From Candidatus Cloacimonadota bacterium (GTDB taxonomy: Bacteria > Cloacimonadota > Cloacimonadia > Cloacimonadales > TCS61), in assembly GCA_021108055.1 (NCBI GenBank), contig JAIORR010000188.1, positions 1-16,407 of the forward strand: a stretch of DNA of 16,407 nucleotides, in the 5' to 3' direction. The notes beneath the pieces were generated by a model. It saw only the letters and a list, made by a program, of their open reading frames with translations. It made no database searches and was not told the DNA's origin. The translations under genes were made by a program, and so were the position numbers. This document shows positions 1 to 6,457 of this stretch, piece after piece (within the stretch, counting starts at the first letter, position 1; every line of letters begins with the position of its first letter).

Positions 1-674
1 TTCTGGATTTTCTGTAAGTCTATCCAGGCAAATTTTTTCCATCCCGGATTTCTAAGCAGTGCGGAGGGATGATATGAGACGTACGTTTTAATACCTTTAT
101 AAGAATAAGTTTGTTCTCGAAAAGCTTTTAATGTAGTTTCCATTTCCAGAAGAGTGGATGCAGCTACTTTTCCCAATAAAAGTAGAATTTGCGGTTTTAT
201 AATTGATATTTGTTCTTCGAGATATGGAAGACAGGCTTTTTTCTCTTCCGGTAAAGGATTCCGATTTCCGGGAGGACGGCATTTAACTATATTTCCAATG
301 TAAACATCATCCCGCGAGAGCTTTATTGCCAGAAGCATTTTTGTAAGAAGCTGTCCTGCTCTTCCAACAAATACCCTGCCGGTTCTATCTTCGTCAGCTC
401 CGGGACCTTCGCCGATCAACATCAATTTTGCATTTGGATTTCCATTACCATAACAGAATTTATTTCTTCCTTTCCAAAGGCTACATTTTTTGCAAACTTT
501 ATATTTTTCTTCGAGATCGATTAGTTTCTGTTTTGCATCGATATTCTTAGATTGGATTATTTTGATCTTTACTTTGGCTTTTACCGGTTTAAGATAAATA
601 TCATCGATACCGGATAATTGTAGATATTCAAAATATTTTTGAAGTGTTTTTCTAACCAAATTAGAATTTACCAA
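1..674 (-). CDS. Uracil-DNA glycosylase, iron-sulfur family 4/5 (3' end cut by window edge)
   Basis: DNA repair enzyme that excises uracil from DNA; the family carries a 4Fe-4S cluster. About 224 codons are visible and only the last few residues should be missing. Visible motifs, numbered from the proposed start: CKKC (C61, C64) and C132 and C148 as the four cluster cysteines, the active-site loop GEGPGADED at 88-96 followed by FVGRAGQLL, the RPPGNRNP segment at 133-140, and HPSALLRNP at 202-210, the C-terminal DNA-binding motif of the family. No ATG lies upstream of the conserved region: after an in-frame TGA at 684-686 the first usable start is TTG at 674, with a second TTG at 659. The 674 start lies about 5 nt past the rpoZ-like stop, so translational coupling is likely; the start remains uncertain. 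It is the last gene of the gcvH-gmk-rpoZ run. Family 4 versus 5 cannot be settled by eye; GEGPGADED favours family 4. Confidence 0.88.
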   Translation of the reverse strand, partial: MVNSNLVRKTLQKYFEYLQLSGIDDIYLKPVKAKVKIKIIQSKNIDAKQKLIDLEEKYKVCKKCSLWKGRNKFCYGNGNPNAKLMLIGEGPGADEDRTGRVFVGRAGQLLTKMLLAIKLSRDDVYIGNIVKCRPPGNRNPLPEEKKACLPYLEEQISIIKPQILLLLGKVAASTLLEMETTLKAFREQTYSYKGIKTYVSYHPSALLRNPGWKKFAWIDLQKIQ

Positions 675-679
675 TGAAT

Positions 680-904
680 TTATTCAGTATTTTCCAGGGT
701 TTCTTCGTCGTCTTCTACAACATAATCCGGAACTTCATTTGAAGCGACATGATCGAGAGCGATGTGTGTGATCTTATCTTTTAGCTTACTCTTTATTGTA
801 AAAGGCAGATTATTAAGCCGTTCAACTTCAAGATTTGCAAGAAGCAGGAACAAATAAGTCATATTTTTATTTTCTAAAAATTTATCGATTTTCTTGTTAT
901 CCAT
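680..904 (-). CDS. rpoZ: Probable RNA polymerase omega subunit (RpoZ/Rpb6-like), divergent
   Basis: Small protein of 74 residues, proposed as the omega subunit, which chaperones assembly of the beta-prime subunit. The support is a segment YLFLLLANLEVERLN followed by ITHIALDHVASNEVPD, which resembles the omega pattern of a hydrophobic helix (LLAAKRARQLN) and a second helix (VALxEIAxGKI). Position is the second support: rpoZ directly follows gmk in many bacteria. The C-terminus is acidic (VVEDDEETLENTE). An ATG at 916 is in frame, but a GGAGG at 914-910 sits five bases before the ATG at 904, so 904 is the better start; the Shine-Dalgarno lies inside the last codons of gmk. The arginines usually present in the first helix are replaced by other residues, so the call is probable, not certain. 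Confidence 0.66.
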   Translation of the reverse strand: MDNKKIDKFLENKNMTYLFLLLANLEVERLNNLPFTIKSKLKDKITHIALDHVASNEVPDYVVEDDEETLENTE

Positions 905-905
905 A

Positions 906-1523
906 TTATCCTCCATAGAAATCGCTTTCTATATTTTTATATCTGTTTATTTTATTTTCTTCGACTTTAATAATATCCATCACCTGTTTAACAGCTTTAT
1001 CAAAATCATCATTAATAATGAGATATTGAAAACAGGTGATTTCGTTCATTTCATTATTTGCATTACGAAGCCTTATTTCAATTTCTTCTTTTGAATCTGT
1101 TCCTCTGCCAATCAGGCGGTCTATCAGAATTTTATTCGATGGCGGCAAAATAAATATTGAAACAGCGTCATCTATTTTGCTTATTATCTGTTTTGCTCCC
1201 TGAACATCAATATCCATAATAATGTGGTGACCTTTGTTCAGTTCGGTTTCAATGTATTTTTTTGAAGTTCCGTACCAATAACCATGAACTAATGCAGATT
1301 CAAGAAGGTCTCCTGATTTTTGTAGCTTATGAAATTCCTCATCTGAAACAAAATTATAATCTATCCCCGTTTTCTCTGTTTTTCTCGGTTTTCTTGTTGT
1401 ATATGAAATGGAATATTTTATATTATTATTATCGCACAGGACCTGTTTCAGGATAGCAGATTTCCCACCTCCGGAAGGTGAGATCAGAATGATCAGGAAA
1501 TTTTTTTTTTGGAATTTACTCAC
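906..1523 (-). CDS. gmk: Guanylate kinase
   Basis: Phosphorylates GMP to GDP with ATP in the cytoplasm, an essential step of GTP supply. The 205-residue length is normal. Visible: P-loop SPSGGGKS at 15-22, the GMP-binding segment YTTRKPR at 41-47 with GIDYNFVS at 53-60, ESALVHGYWYGT at about 75-86, DIDVQGA at 104-110 and the lid region RLIGRGTDSKEEIEIRL at 136-152. The start is GTG at 1523, 11 bases beyond the gcvH stop; there is no other start nearby, and only a distant GAGG precedes it, so coupling to gcvH is likely. Codons 5-8 contain an uninterrupted A10 run (T10 at 1501-1510 on the + strand), a possible slippage site. The next gene starts immediately at its 3' end. Confidence 0.95.
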   Translation of the reverse strand: MSKFQKKNFLIILISPSGGGKSAILKQVLCDNNNIKYSISYTTRKPRKTEKTGIDYNFVSDEEFHKLQKSGDLLESALVHGYWYGTSKKYIETELNKGHHIIMDIDVQGAKQIISKIDDAVSIFILPPSNKILIDRLIGRGTDSKEEIEIRLRNANNEMNEITCFQYLIINDDFDKAVKQVMDIIKVEENKINRYKNIESDFYGG

Positions 1524-1534
1524 TTTATTAGTTA

Positions 1535-1912
1535 TTATTCCTCGATTAACTTTTTATATGCAGCAGCATCCAGAAGATCATCTAATTCATCTTTTTCTGT
1601 TAATTTAACCTTTATAAGCCAGCCATCTTCGAAAGCAGATTTATTAATAATTTCAGGAGAATCTTCCAATGCTTCATTTATTTCCAAAACCTCTCCTGAA
1701 ACAGGAGAAATGATATCTTCAACCGCTTTCACTGCTTCAATAGAACCAAGAGCATCATCTTTTGTTACTTCATCACCAACATCAGGCAATTCCACATAAA
1801 CTATATCTCCAAGTTCATGCTGGGCATAATCTGTAATTCCAATTACAGCTTCATCTCCATCGATCTTTAACCATTCATGAGATTCAGTATAAAATAAATT
1901 TTCCAGGACCAT
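1535..1912 (-). CDS. gcvH: Glycine cleavage system H protein
   Basis: Lipoyl-carrying shuttle protein that moves the aminomethyl group between the P, T and L proteins of the glycine cleavage system; it may also act in lipoate relay. It has 125 residues, normal for the family. The N-terminus TESHEWLKIDGDEAVIGIT and the lipoylation motif SIEAVKAVEDIISPVSGEV are characteristic, with K62 as the modified lysine. An upstream in-frame TTG at 1930 exists, but AGGAGG at 1922-1917, four bases before the ATG at 1912, fixes the start there. It leads the gcvH-gmk-rpoZ-UDG run. No other glycine cleavage gene is in the window. Confidence 0.96.
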   Translation of the reverse strand: MVLENLFYTESHEWLKIDGDEAVIGITDYAQHELGDIVYVELPDVGDEVTKDDALGSIEAVKAVEDIISPVSGEVLEINEALEDSPEIINKSAFEDGWLIKVKLTEKDELDDLLDAAAYKKLIEE

Positions 1913-1944
1913 TTTTCCTCCTACAAGCAACTATTTTTTTGTGT

Positions 1945-1973
1945 ATGCATTTAATCCTTCAATCTGATGTCAA
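1945..1973 (-). promoter_or_regulatory. Candidate promoter of gcvH-gmk-rpoZ-UDG run
   Basis: A perfect -35 hexamer TTGACA is at 1973-1968 on the - strand, about 55 bases upstream of the gcvH start. Seventeen bases further is ATGCAT (1950-1945), a poor -10 match, and neighbouring hexamers are only slightly better. The -35 and the position between two genes support a promoter here; the -10 is uncertain. Confidence 0.4.
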
Positions 1974-2057
1974 GTTTTTCTATAAGGCAAAATCATTTTT
2001 TTTATTTTACTTTTCAGGATCGAAAATAACCTGATCTTAATAATAATTGTTTTCTTA

Positions 2058-3437
2058 TTAATCTTTGAATTGAAATTTCTTTTCTTTAAATACTTTCACA
2101 CAGGTTTCTACAACTTCTTCGTCGTATAAAATTCCTTTTTTAGTGGATATTTCATTTAATGCAAATTCAATTCCCAGTGCTGGTCTATATGGTCTGTGAG
2201 AAGAAGTAGCTTCAACAACATCTGCAACACCAAGTATGCGTGATTCAAAGATGATCTTATTTTTTTTAAATCCCTGGGGATATCCAGTACCATTTATTCT
2301 TTCATGATGTTGCAGAACAATCTCGGCAACAGGCCATGGAAATTGGATCGAAGAAAGAATATCATAACCTGCTTTGGAGTGAGTTTTTATCAAATCGAAT
2401 TCCGCTTCCGTTAATTTTCCCGGTTTACTTAATATCTCGGAAGGAACATATATTTTTCCAATATCATGAACGATCGATGCAATGCGAAGACCATCTATAG
2501 TGTCTTTTTCCAGTTTCATTTCTTCTGCTATGGCACAAGCAAGCGAAGAAACCCGTCTTTGATGACCGGCAGTATAAGGATCTCGCATTTCGACAGCGGA
2601 AACTAATCCATTCACGGTTTCTTCCATCAATTTCTGAAGCCTTTTATAACTTATCTTCAGATCTTCTTCTGCTTTCTTACGAGCACTGATATCAACGGAA
2701 ACCCCCAATAATACACCAGGTTTTCCAGGTGAATCCAGTGGCACTTTAGTTGTCTGAACCCATTTAACATAACCATCTTTACCGGTAACAGGATCTTCTA
2801 TAATAAAGATTGGTTTTTCAGTTTCCAATACTCTCTTATCATCAATAGCAAATCTCTCAGCATCTTCTTTTCTGAGTTGTGAAGTTTTTACATAGTCAAA
2901 ATCAGTTTTTCCAATCATTTTTTTTGGTGTTGTATGATATGTTTTTGCATACGCTTTATTCACCATAATATATTTGGAATCTCTGTCTTTAACAAAAATA
3001 TAATTAGGAACCGTATCTATCACTCTCCATAAAAAGTTCCTGCTTTCTTTTAGAGCGTTTTCCATTTTGGATTTATAAAATGCCATTTCGATAGTTGCCT
3101 GAAGTTCTCTATCTTCAAATGGTTTGATCAAATATCCGAAAGGAGCAGAACTGGTAGCTTTTTTCAATATTTTTTCGTTTGCATAAGCAGTAAGAAATAT
3201 AATTGGAGTATTGAAGTTATGATAAATTCGTTCTGCTGTTTCAATACCATCCATACTACCCTCGAGCTTAATATCCATCAAAACGAGGTCGGGACTAAAT
3301 TCAGCAGCTTTTTCAATGGCTTCTTTACCAATAGAGACAATACCGACTACATTGTAATTAAATCCTATTAACGTCCGTCGAATATCTTCTGCAATTATTT
3401 TTTCATTTTCGACTATCAGTATTTTCTTTTTAACCAT
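2058..3437 (-). CDS. Response regulator with PAS and HD-GYP domains, probable cyclic-di-GMP phosphodiesterase
   Basis: A cytoplasmic two-component output protein of 459 residues, likely hydrolysing c-di-GMP. Numbering is from the ATG at 3437. The REC domain spans about 3-120: acidic residues near 10-12, phosphoacceptor D55 in LVLMDIKLEG, T83 in FLTAYAN, K105 in LIKPF. A PAS/PAC region spans about 132-254 (YIFVKDRDSKYIMVN; GVSVDISARKKAEEDL). A short helical linker leads to an HD-GYP domain at about 275-440 with H292, the HD pair at 324-325 (VHDIGK), H353, HHE at 377-379, GTGYP at 383-387 and D406 in GVADVVE; all metal-ligand motifs look intact. A TTG at 3440 is also in frame, but AAGGAAG seven bases before ATG 3437 favours the ATG. 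It lies 66 bp downstream of the GGDEF gene on the same strand. No sensor kinase gene is in the window. Substrate (c-di-GMP or cGAMP) is inferred from the family. Confidence 0.92.
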   Translation of the reverse strand: MVKKKILIVENEKIIAEDIRRTLIGFNYNVVGIVSIGKEAIEKAAEFSPDLVLMDIKLEGSMDGIETAERIYHNFNTPIIFLTAYANEKILKKATSSAPFGYLIKPFEDRELQATIEMAFYKSKMENALKESRNFLWRVIDTVPNYIFVKDRDSKYIMVNKAYAKTYHTTPKKMIGKTDFDYVKTSQLRKEDAERFAIDDKRVLETEKPIFIIEDPVTGKDGYVKWVQTTKVPLDSPGKPGVLLGVSVDISARKKAEEDLKISYKRLQKLMEETVNGLVSAVEMRDPYTAGHQRRVSSLACAIAEEMKLEKDTIDGLRIASIVHDIGKIYVPSEILSKPGKLTEAEFDLIKTHSKAGYDILSSIQFPWPVAEIVLQHHERINGTGYPQGFKKNKIIFESRILGVADVVEATSSHRPYRPALGIEFALNEISTKKGILYDEEVVETCVKVFKEKKFQFKD

Positions 3438-3463
3438 CAAAAAACTTCCTTGATGACATTTAT

Positions 3464-3481
3464 TAAAATAATCTTATTTTA
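3464..3481. promoter_or_regulatory. AT-only dyad in the spacer of a candidate promoter upstream of the HD-GYP gene
   Basis: An 18-bp inverted repeat, TAAAATAA and TTATTTTA around a 2-base centre, fills the gap between the two c-di-GMP genes. On the - strand it is flanked by TTGACT (3486-3481) and, 17 bases on, ATAAAT (3463-3458), so the dyad would occupy the -35/-10 spacer. The -10 match is weak and the implied transcript start falls almost on the Shine-Dalgarno sequence, so the promoter reading is doubtful. Confidence 0.25.
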
Positions 3482-3503
3482 GTCAATTAACAAAATGAAT
3501 TTA

Positions 3504-4838
3504 CTAATTATTTTGTTTATTTTCGTACATTCTTTTGTCAGCAAGAGCGATAATTTCATCAATACTACTTGCATTTTTACAATTCCAAAATGCACTTCCA
3601 ATAGCAAAATTTACAGGGAATGGAAGTTTATTTTTAATATTGTTGCAAGAATCCATGCTTTCTTTGATCCTTTTTTTTAGGATATCTACTTCCTTGCCGG
3701 TTTCAGGAAGCATAATAATGAATTCATCACCTCCGCTACGAACAACTATATCGGAGTCTCTTGCTTTTTCTACTAATAAAAAAGCAACATTTTGAAGTGC
3801 CTTATCTCCCATATGATGGCCATAATTATCGTTGATTTTTTTCAGACCATTAACATCGATCACTATAAATGCAATATGTCTTTTATATCTCGTAGAATGC
3901 TTGACCTCCTGCTTTAGGGCTTGATAAAGATAAAATCTATTATAAACCTTAGTTAAAGGATCAATTATTGCCTGCTCTTTTAGTTCATCCTGCAAATTTA
4001 TTCTTTTCAGTGCTTCGGATGTATGACCCAGTAATAATTCAAGTAACTTCACATCATCCTTGTTAAAAGCATCAAGTTCGGCAGAAGCAACTTGAAATAA
4101 ATAGTAATCACAAAAAGGTGAAATTATTCCAGATCGAATTTTTTCCCATTTTGGATTAATTTCTTGTTTATCTTTTAATTCTTCATAAATGTATGTTTTT
4201 TTTGATTCAATAATTTTTTTATAAAAATCATTACTAAAAAAATGTTTATTCCTTTTTCTTGCAGGAATTAATGATGAACACTTTTTTATAGCATTATCTT
4301 TTTCATTAAAAATGTTTAAATAGCATAAAGGAAATTTCAGAATTTCCTCCGCTGCTTTTATCGTAATCGTAAATATATCTTCAATGGTGTCTTTTGAAGC
4401 TAATTGTAAAGCTGTTTCATGAAGTTCCTCTATTTTCAGCTTAGATTTTTTTAATTCATTTTCTAATTGATACCTGTATAAAGCCATCTCGATGGTCGAA
4501 AATAATTCCTTATCATTAAAAGGTTTGATCAGGTAACCAAACGGCTCTGTAGTTTTTGCATCCATGATCGTTTTCTCATCAGAATAAGCTGTCAGATAAA
4601 TTACCGGCAAGCTGAATTTCTTTTGAATGATCCTTGTTGTGTCTATTCCATTTAGTTCACCTTTTAATTTTATATCCATTAATACAAGATCAGGATTAGT
4701 TATGCCAATCATTTTAAACGCTTCATTACCTGATACTGCCACCTTCGGAACTTCATAACCGAACTTGGTCAATGTTATTTTCAAGTCATTTCCAATTACT
4801 TTACTATCTTCAACGACTAATATTTTTTTTCTTTTCAT
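3504..4838 (-). CDS. Response regulator with GAF-like and GGDEF domains, probable diguanylate cyclase
   Basis: A 444-residue two-component output protein expected to make c-di-GMP from two GTP. The REC domain spans about 4-122, with phosphoacceptor D55 in LVLMDIKLKG, T83 in YLTAYSDE and K105 in LIKPF. It is closely similar in type to the REC of the next gene, suggesting shared descent or shared kinases. Residues about 135-285 look like a GAF-type sensor domain (weak recognition). The GGDEF domain spans about 288-440: DPLTKVYNRF at 293-302, the catalytic GGDEF at 369-373, and an RxxD inhibitory site (RDSD, 360-363) placed exactly as in allosterically inhibited cyclases. Both sites are intact, so activity and product inhibition are predicted. 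The ATG has GAGG six bases upstream. The gene is divergent from mraZ across about 250 bp and precedes the HD-GYP gene. Confidence 0.93.
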   Translation of the reverse strand: MKRKKILVVEDSKVIGNDLKITLTKFGYEVPKVAVSGNEAFKMIGITNPDLVLMDIKLKGELNGIDTTRIIQKKFSLPVIYLTAYSDEKTIMDAKTTEPFGYLIKPFNDKELFSTIEMALYRYQLENELKKSKLKIEELHETALQLASKDTIEDIFTITIKAAEEILKFPLCYLNIFNEKDNAIKKCSSLIPARKRNKHFFSNDFYKKIIESKKTYIYEELKDKQEINPKWEKIRSGIISPFCDYYLFQVASAELDAFNKDDVKLLELLLGHTSEALKRINLQDELKEQAIIDPLTKVYNRFYLYQALKQEVKHSTRYKRHIAFIVIDVNGLKKINDNYGHHMGDKALQNVAFLLVEKARDSDIVVRSGGDEFIIMLPETGKEVDILKKRIKESMDSCNNIKNKLPFPVNFAIGSAFWNCKNASSIDEIIALADKRMYENKQNN

Positions 4839-4856
4839 CTCTTTCCTCGTTAATTA

Positions 4857-4862
4857 GTTATA
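4857..4862 (-). promoter_or_regulatory. Possible -10 element of the GGDEF gene
   Basis: TATAAC lies on the - strand about 18 bases before the start codon of the GGDEF gene. No convincing -35 is at the usual distance, and the leader would be very short. Offered only as the best hexamer match on this side of the divergent region. Confidence 0.2.
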
Positions 4863-4984
4863 CCTTTTTTCCTCAAGTTCAAATAAATTTAGAATCAAAA
4901 TTTCCATAGTCGCAACTTTAATCAAAAAAATATCTTTTGGTAAAACTTAGCAAGTATTTTTATATTTACTTAAATAATTCTTAT

Positions 4985-4990
4985 TATAAT
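4985..4990 (+). promoter_or_regulatory. mraZ: Candidate -10 element for mraZ / dcw transcription
   Basis: A perfect TATAAT stands about 98 bases upstream of the mraZ ATG; the hexamer 17 bases upstream is AT-rich but not a good -35. Two -35-like hexamers, TTGACT (5003-5008) and TTGACC (5030-5035), are closer to the gene but lack a good -10 at 16-18 bases. Transcription from TATAAT would place the repeat array at 5033-5067 within the 5' leader. Confidence 0.35.
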
Positions 4991-5032
4991 CTCAGAAAAC
5001 ACTTGACTAACAGGTAAGTAATCTCACATTTG

Positions 5033-5067
5033 ACCCAGAGTTTCTCATATTTTCTCAAATATTCTCA
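5033..5067. promoter_or_regulatory. mraZ: Predicted MraZ operator: four TGRGN repeats at 10-bp spacing
   Basis: Read on the - strand, pentamers TGAGA (5067-5063), TGAGA (5057-5053), TGAGA (5047-5043) and TGGGT (5037-5033) recur exactly every 10 bp with 5-base spacers; the three TGAGA copies extend to TGAGAA. On the + strand these appear as TTCTCA at 5042, 5052 and 5062. A further TCTCA at 5022-5026 is one base out of phase. The array ends just before the mraZ Shine-Dalgarno. Known MraZ operators, such as that of E. coli, are direct repeats of TGGGN separated by 5 nt ahead of mraZ, so spacing, number and place all agree. Function is inferred from this match. Confidence 0.7.
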
Positions 5068-5087
5068 TTGTGAGGAAGGAGGGTGTA

Positions 5088-5528
5088 ATGTCCGGTGAAT
5101 TTTTAGGCACTTTTGCAAATTCCGTTAACAAACAAAAATGGGTAACTATTCCTGCTTCATTCAAAAAAAAATTCAGCCTGCAAGCCAAACAGATGATCGT
5201 GGTAACGATAGGATCGGAAGGCAATATAGCCATTTTCCCTTTAGATAACTGGAATGAGAAGATCGAAAACTTGAATAATGGAGATCTGAAGGATAAAAAA
5301 TTATTATTAACCCTTCGCACTTTTGCTTCTTCCGAACAGAAGCTGGAAAAAACAGGAAGGATAAAAATAAACAGTGAATTGTTAGAAATCGCTAATATCA
5401 AAGATAAGGTGATAATAAAAGGAGAAGGGAAATTCATCTCTATTTGGAATCCGGAAAAATATAAAGAGTTTCGAAGCAAAATGCTGGAAGATCACAAAAA
5501 GTCATTTAATTCACTGGATTATCAATAA
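5088..5528 (+). CDS. mraZ: MraZ, transcriptional regulator of the dcw cluster
   Basis: DNA-binding protein with two AbrB-like half-repeats; in other bacteria it forms ring oligomers and represses its own operon. It has 146 residues, normal length. Start: GTG at 5070 is in frame, but AAGGAGG at 5076-5082, five bases before the ATG at 5088, fixes the start at MSGEFLG. The first half-repeat reads FLGTFANSVNKQKWVTIP (5-22); where the family normally has D-x-K-G-R, this protein has N-K-Q-K-W (14-18). The second, LEKTGRIKINSELLEIA (86-102), keeps GR and is followed by KGEGKFISIWNPEKY, which is typical. The predicted operator lies directly upstream. The stop TAA overlaps the next ATG (TAATG), coupling it to rsmH. 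Confidence 0.93.
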   Translation: MSGEFLGTFANSVNKQKWVTIPASFKKKFSLQAKQMIVVTIGSEGNIAIFPLDNWNEKIENLNNGDLKDKKLLLTLRTFASSEQKLEKTGRIKINSELLEIANIKDKVIIKGEGKFISIWNPEKYKEFRSKMLEDHKKSFNSLDYQ

Positions 5529-6457
5529 TGAACGATTATCATATCCCGGTTTTACTGAAAGAATCTATCGATGCACTTCAAGTTAAAAATGGTGGTATTT
5601 ATGTCGATGCTACTCTTGGCGGTGGTGGTCATTGCGAAGAGATATTAAAAAGTTGTAAGAATATTAAGCTATTTGCTTTCGATAGAGATGATGATTCTCT
5701 GAGACACACATCCGAACTCAAGAAAAAATATCCTGACTTAACGATAATAAAAGATAATTTTGAAAACATCCGAACAAGGCTTGCTTTGGAAAGGATCAAG
5801 AAAGTAGATGGTATTCTCTTTGATCTTGGTGTTTCTTCTCATCAATTCAATAAGGCTTCGAGGGGATTCAGTTTTTCTTTGGAAAGTAAATTAGACATGC
5901 GAATGGATCAGTCTTCGGAATTAACTGCTTATGAAATAATAAACAATTTTCCATACGAAGAACTTAAATTTATTTTCAGAGAATATGGAGAAGAAAAAGA
6001 AGCTGGAAAAATAGCAAAAGCAATCGTGCAAAAAAGAGTGGCAAAAAAAATTGAAACTACACTCGAACTTGCAGAAATAATTGAAGAGAGTATATTTTCA
6101 AGGCAAATAATTAAAACAAAAGCCAGAGTATTCCAAGCATTAAGGATTTTCTTGAATGGTGAGCTCGATGCCCTGAAAACAGCATTATCCGATGCTGTGA
6201 AAATCCTGAATCCAACCGGTCGTATTGCTGTTATTTCCTATCATAGTCTGGAAGATCGACTGGTAAAGAAGTTTTTTATTTATGAAGAAAAATCGTGCAT
6301 TTGTCCACCCAATTTTCCTAAATGCGTATGTAATAAAAGATCAACTCTGAAAATAATCACAAAAAGACCGATCGTACCCACAAAAACTGAAATTCAGAAT
6401 AATCCGCGGGCAAGAAGCGCAAAGTTAAGAATTGCGGAAAAAAAGGAGAACTCATGA
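5528..6457 (+). CDS. rsmH: 16S rRNA (cytosine-1402-N4)-methyltransferase RsmH (MraW)
   Basis: SAM-dependent methyltransferase acting on C1402 in the decoding centre of 16S rRNA. At 309 residues it is the usual length. Motifs: HIPVLLKE at 5-12, SAM-binding VDATLGGGGH at 26-35, FDRD at 51-54, FDLGVSSHQF at 98-107, RMD at 125-127, ARVFQALRIFLNGEL at about 200, VISYHSLEDRLVKKFF near 235-250, the cysteine-bearing CICPP...CVC segment and the C-terminal NPRARSAKLRIAE. The start overlaps the mraZ stop by one base and has no clear Shine-Dalgarno, so it probably depends on mraZ translation. Its TGA overlaps the ftsL ATG (ATGA). Confidence 0.97.
   Translation: MNDYHIPVLLKESIDALQVKNGGIYVDATLGGGGHCEEILKSCKNIKLFAFDRDDDSLRHTSELKKKYPDLTIIKDNFENIRTRLALERIKKVDGILFDLGVSSHQFNKASRGFSFSLESKLDMRMDQSSELTAYEIINNFPYEELKFIFREYGEEKEAGKIAKAIVQKRVAKKIETTLELAEIIEESIFSRQIIKTKARVFQALRIFLNGELDALKTALSDAVKILNPTGRIAVISYHSLEDRLVKKFFIYEEKSCICPPNFPKCVCNKRSTLKIITKRPIVPTKTEIQNNPRARSAKLRIAEKKENS

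Noticed and set aside
2006..2032. TCAGG ... CCTGA inverted repeat downstream of the HD-GYP gene, considered as its terminator
   Set aside because: Only a 5-bp stem with a long loop, and no T-run follows on the - strand; not supportable as a terminator.
5022..5067. Short TCTCA repeats considered as a CRISPR or tandem-repeat array
   Set aside because: Units are 5-6 bases with 10-bp period; far too short for CRISPR, and better explained as protein-binding half-sites.
5045..5479. A 144-codon open frame on the - strand opposite mraZ, reaching over the repeat array
   Set aside because: It is the antisense of a clearly conserved gene, has no ribosome binding site or family resemblance, and its length is explained by base composition.
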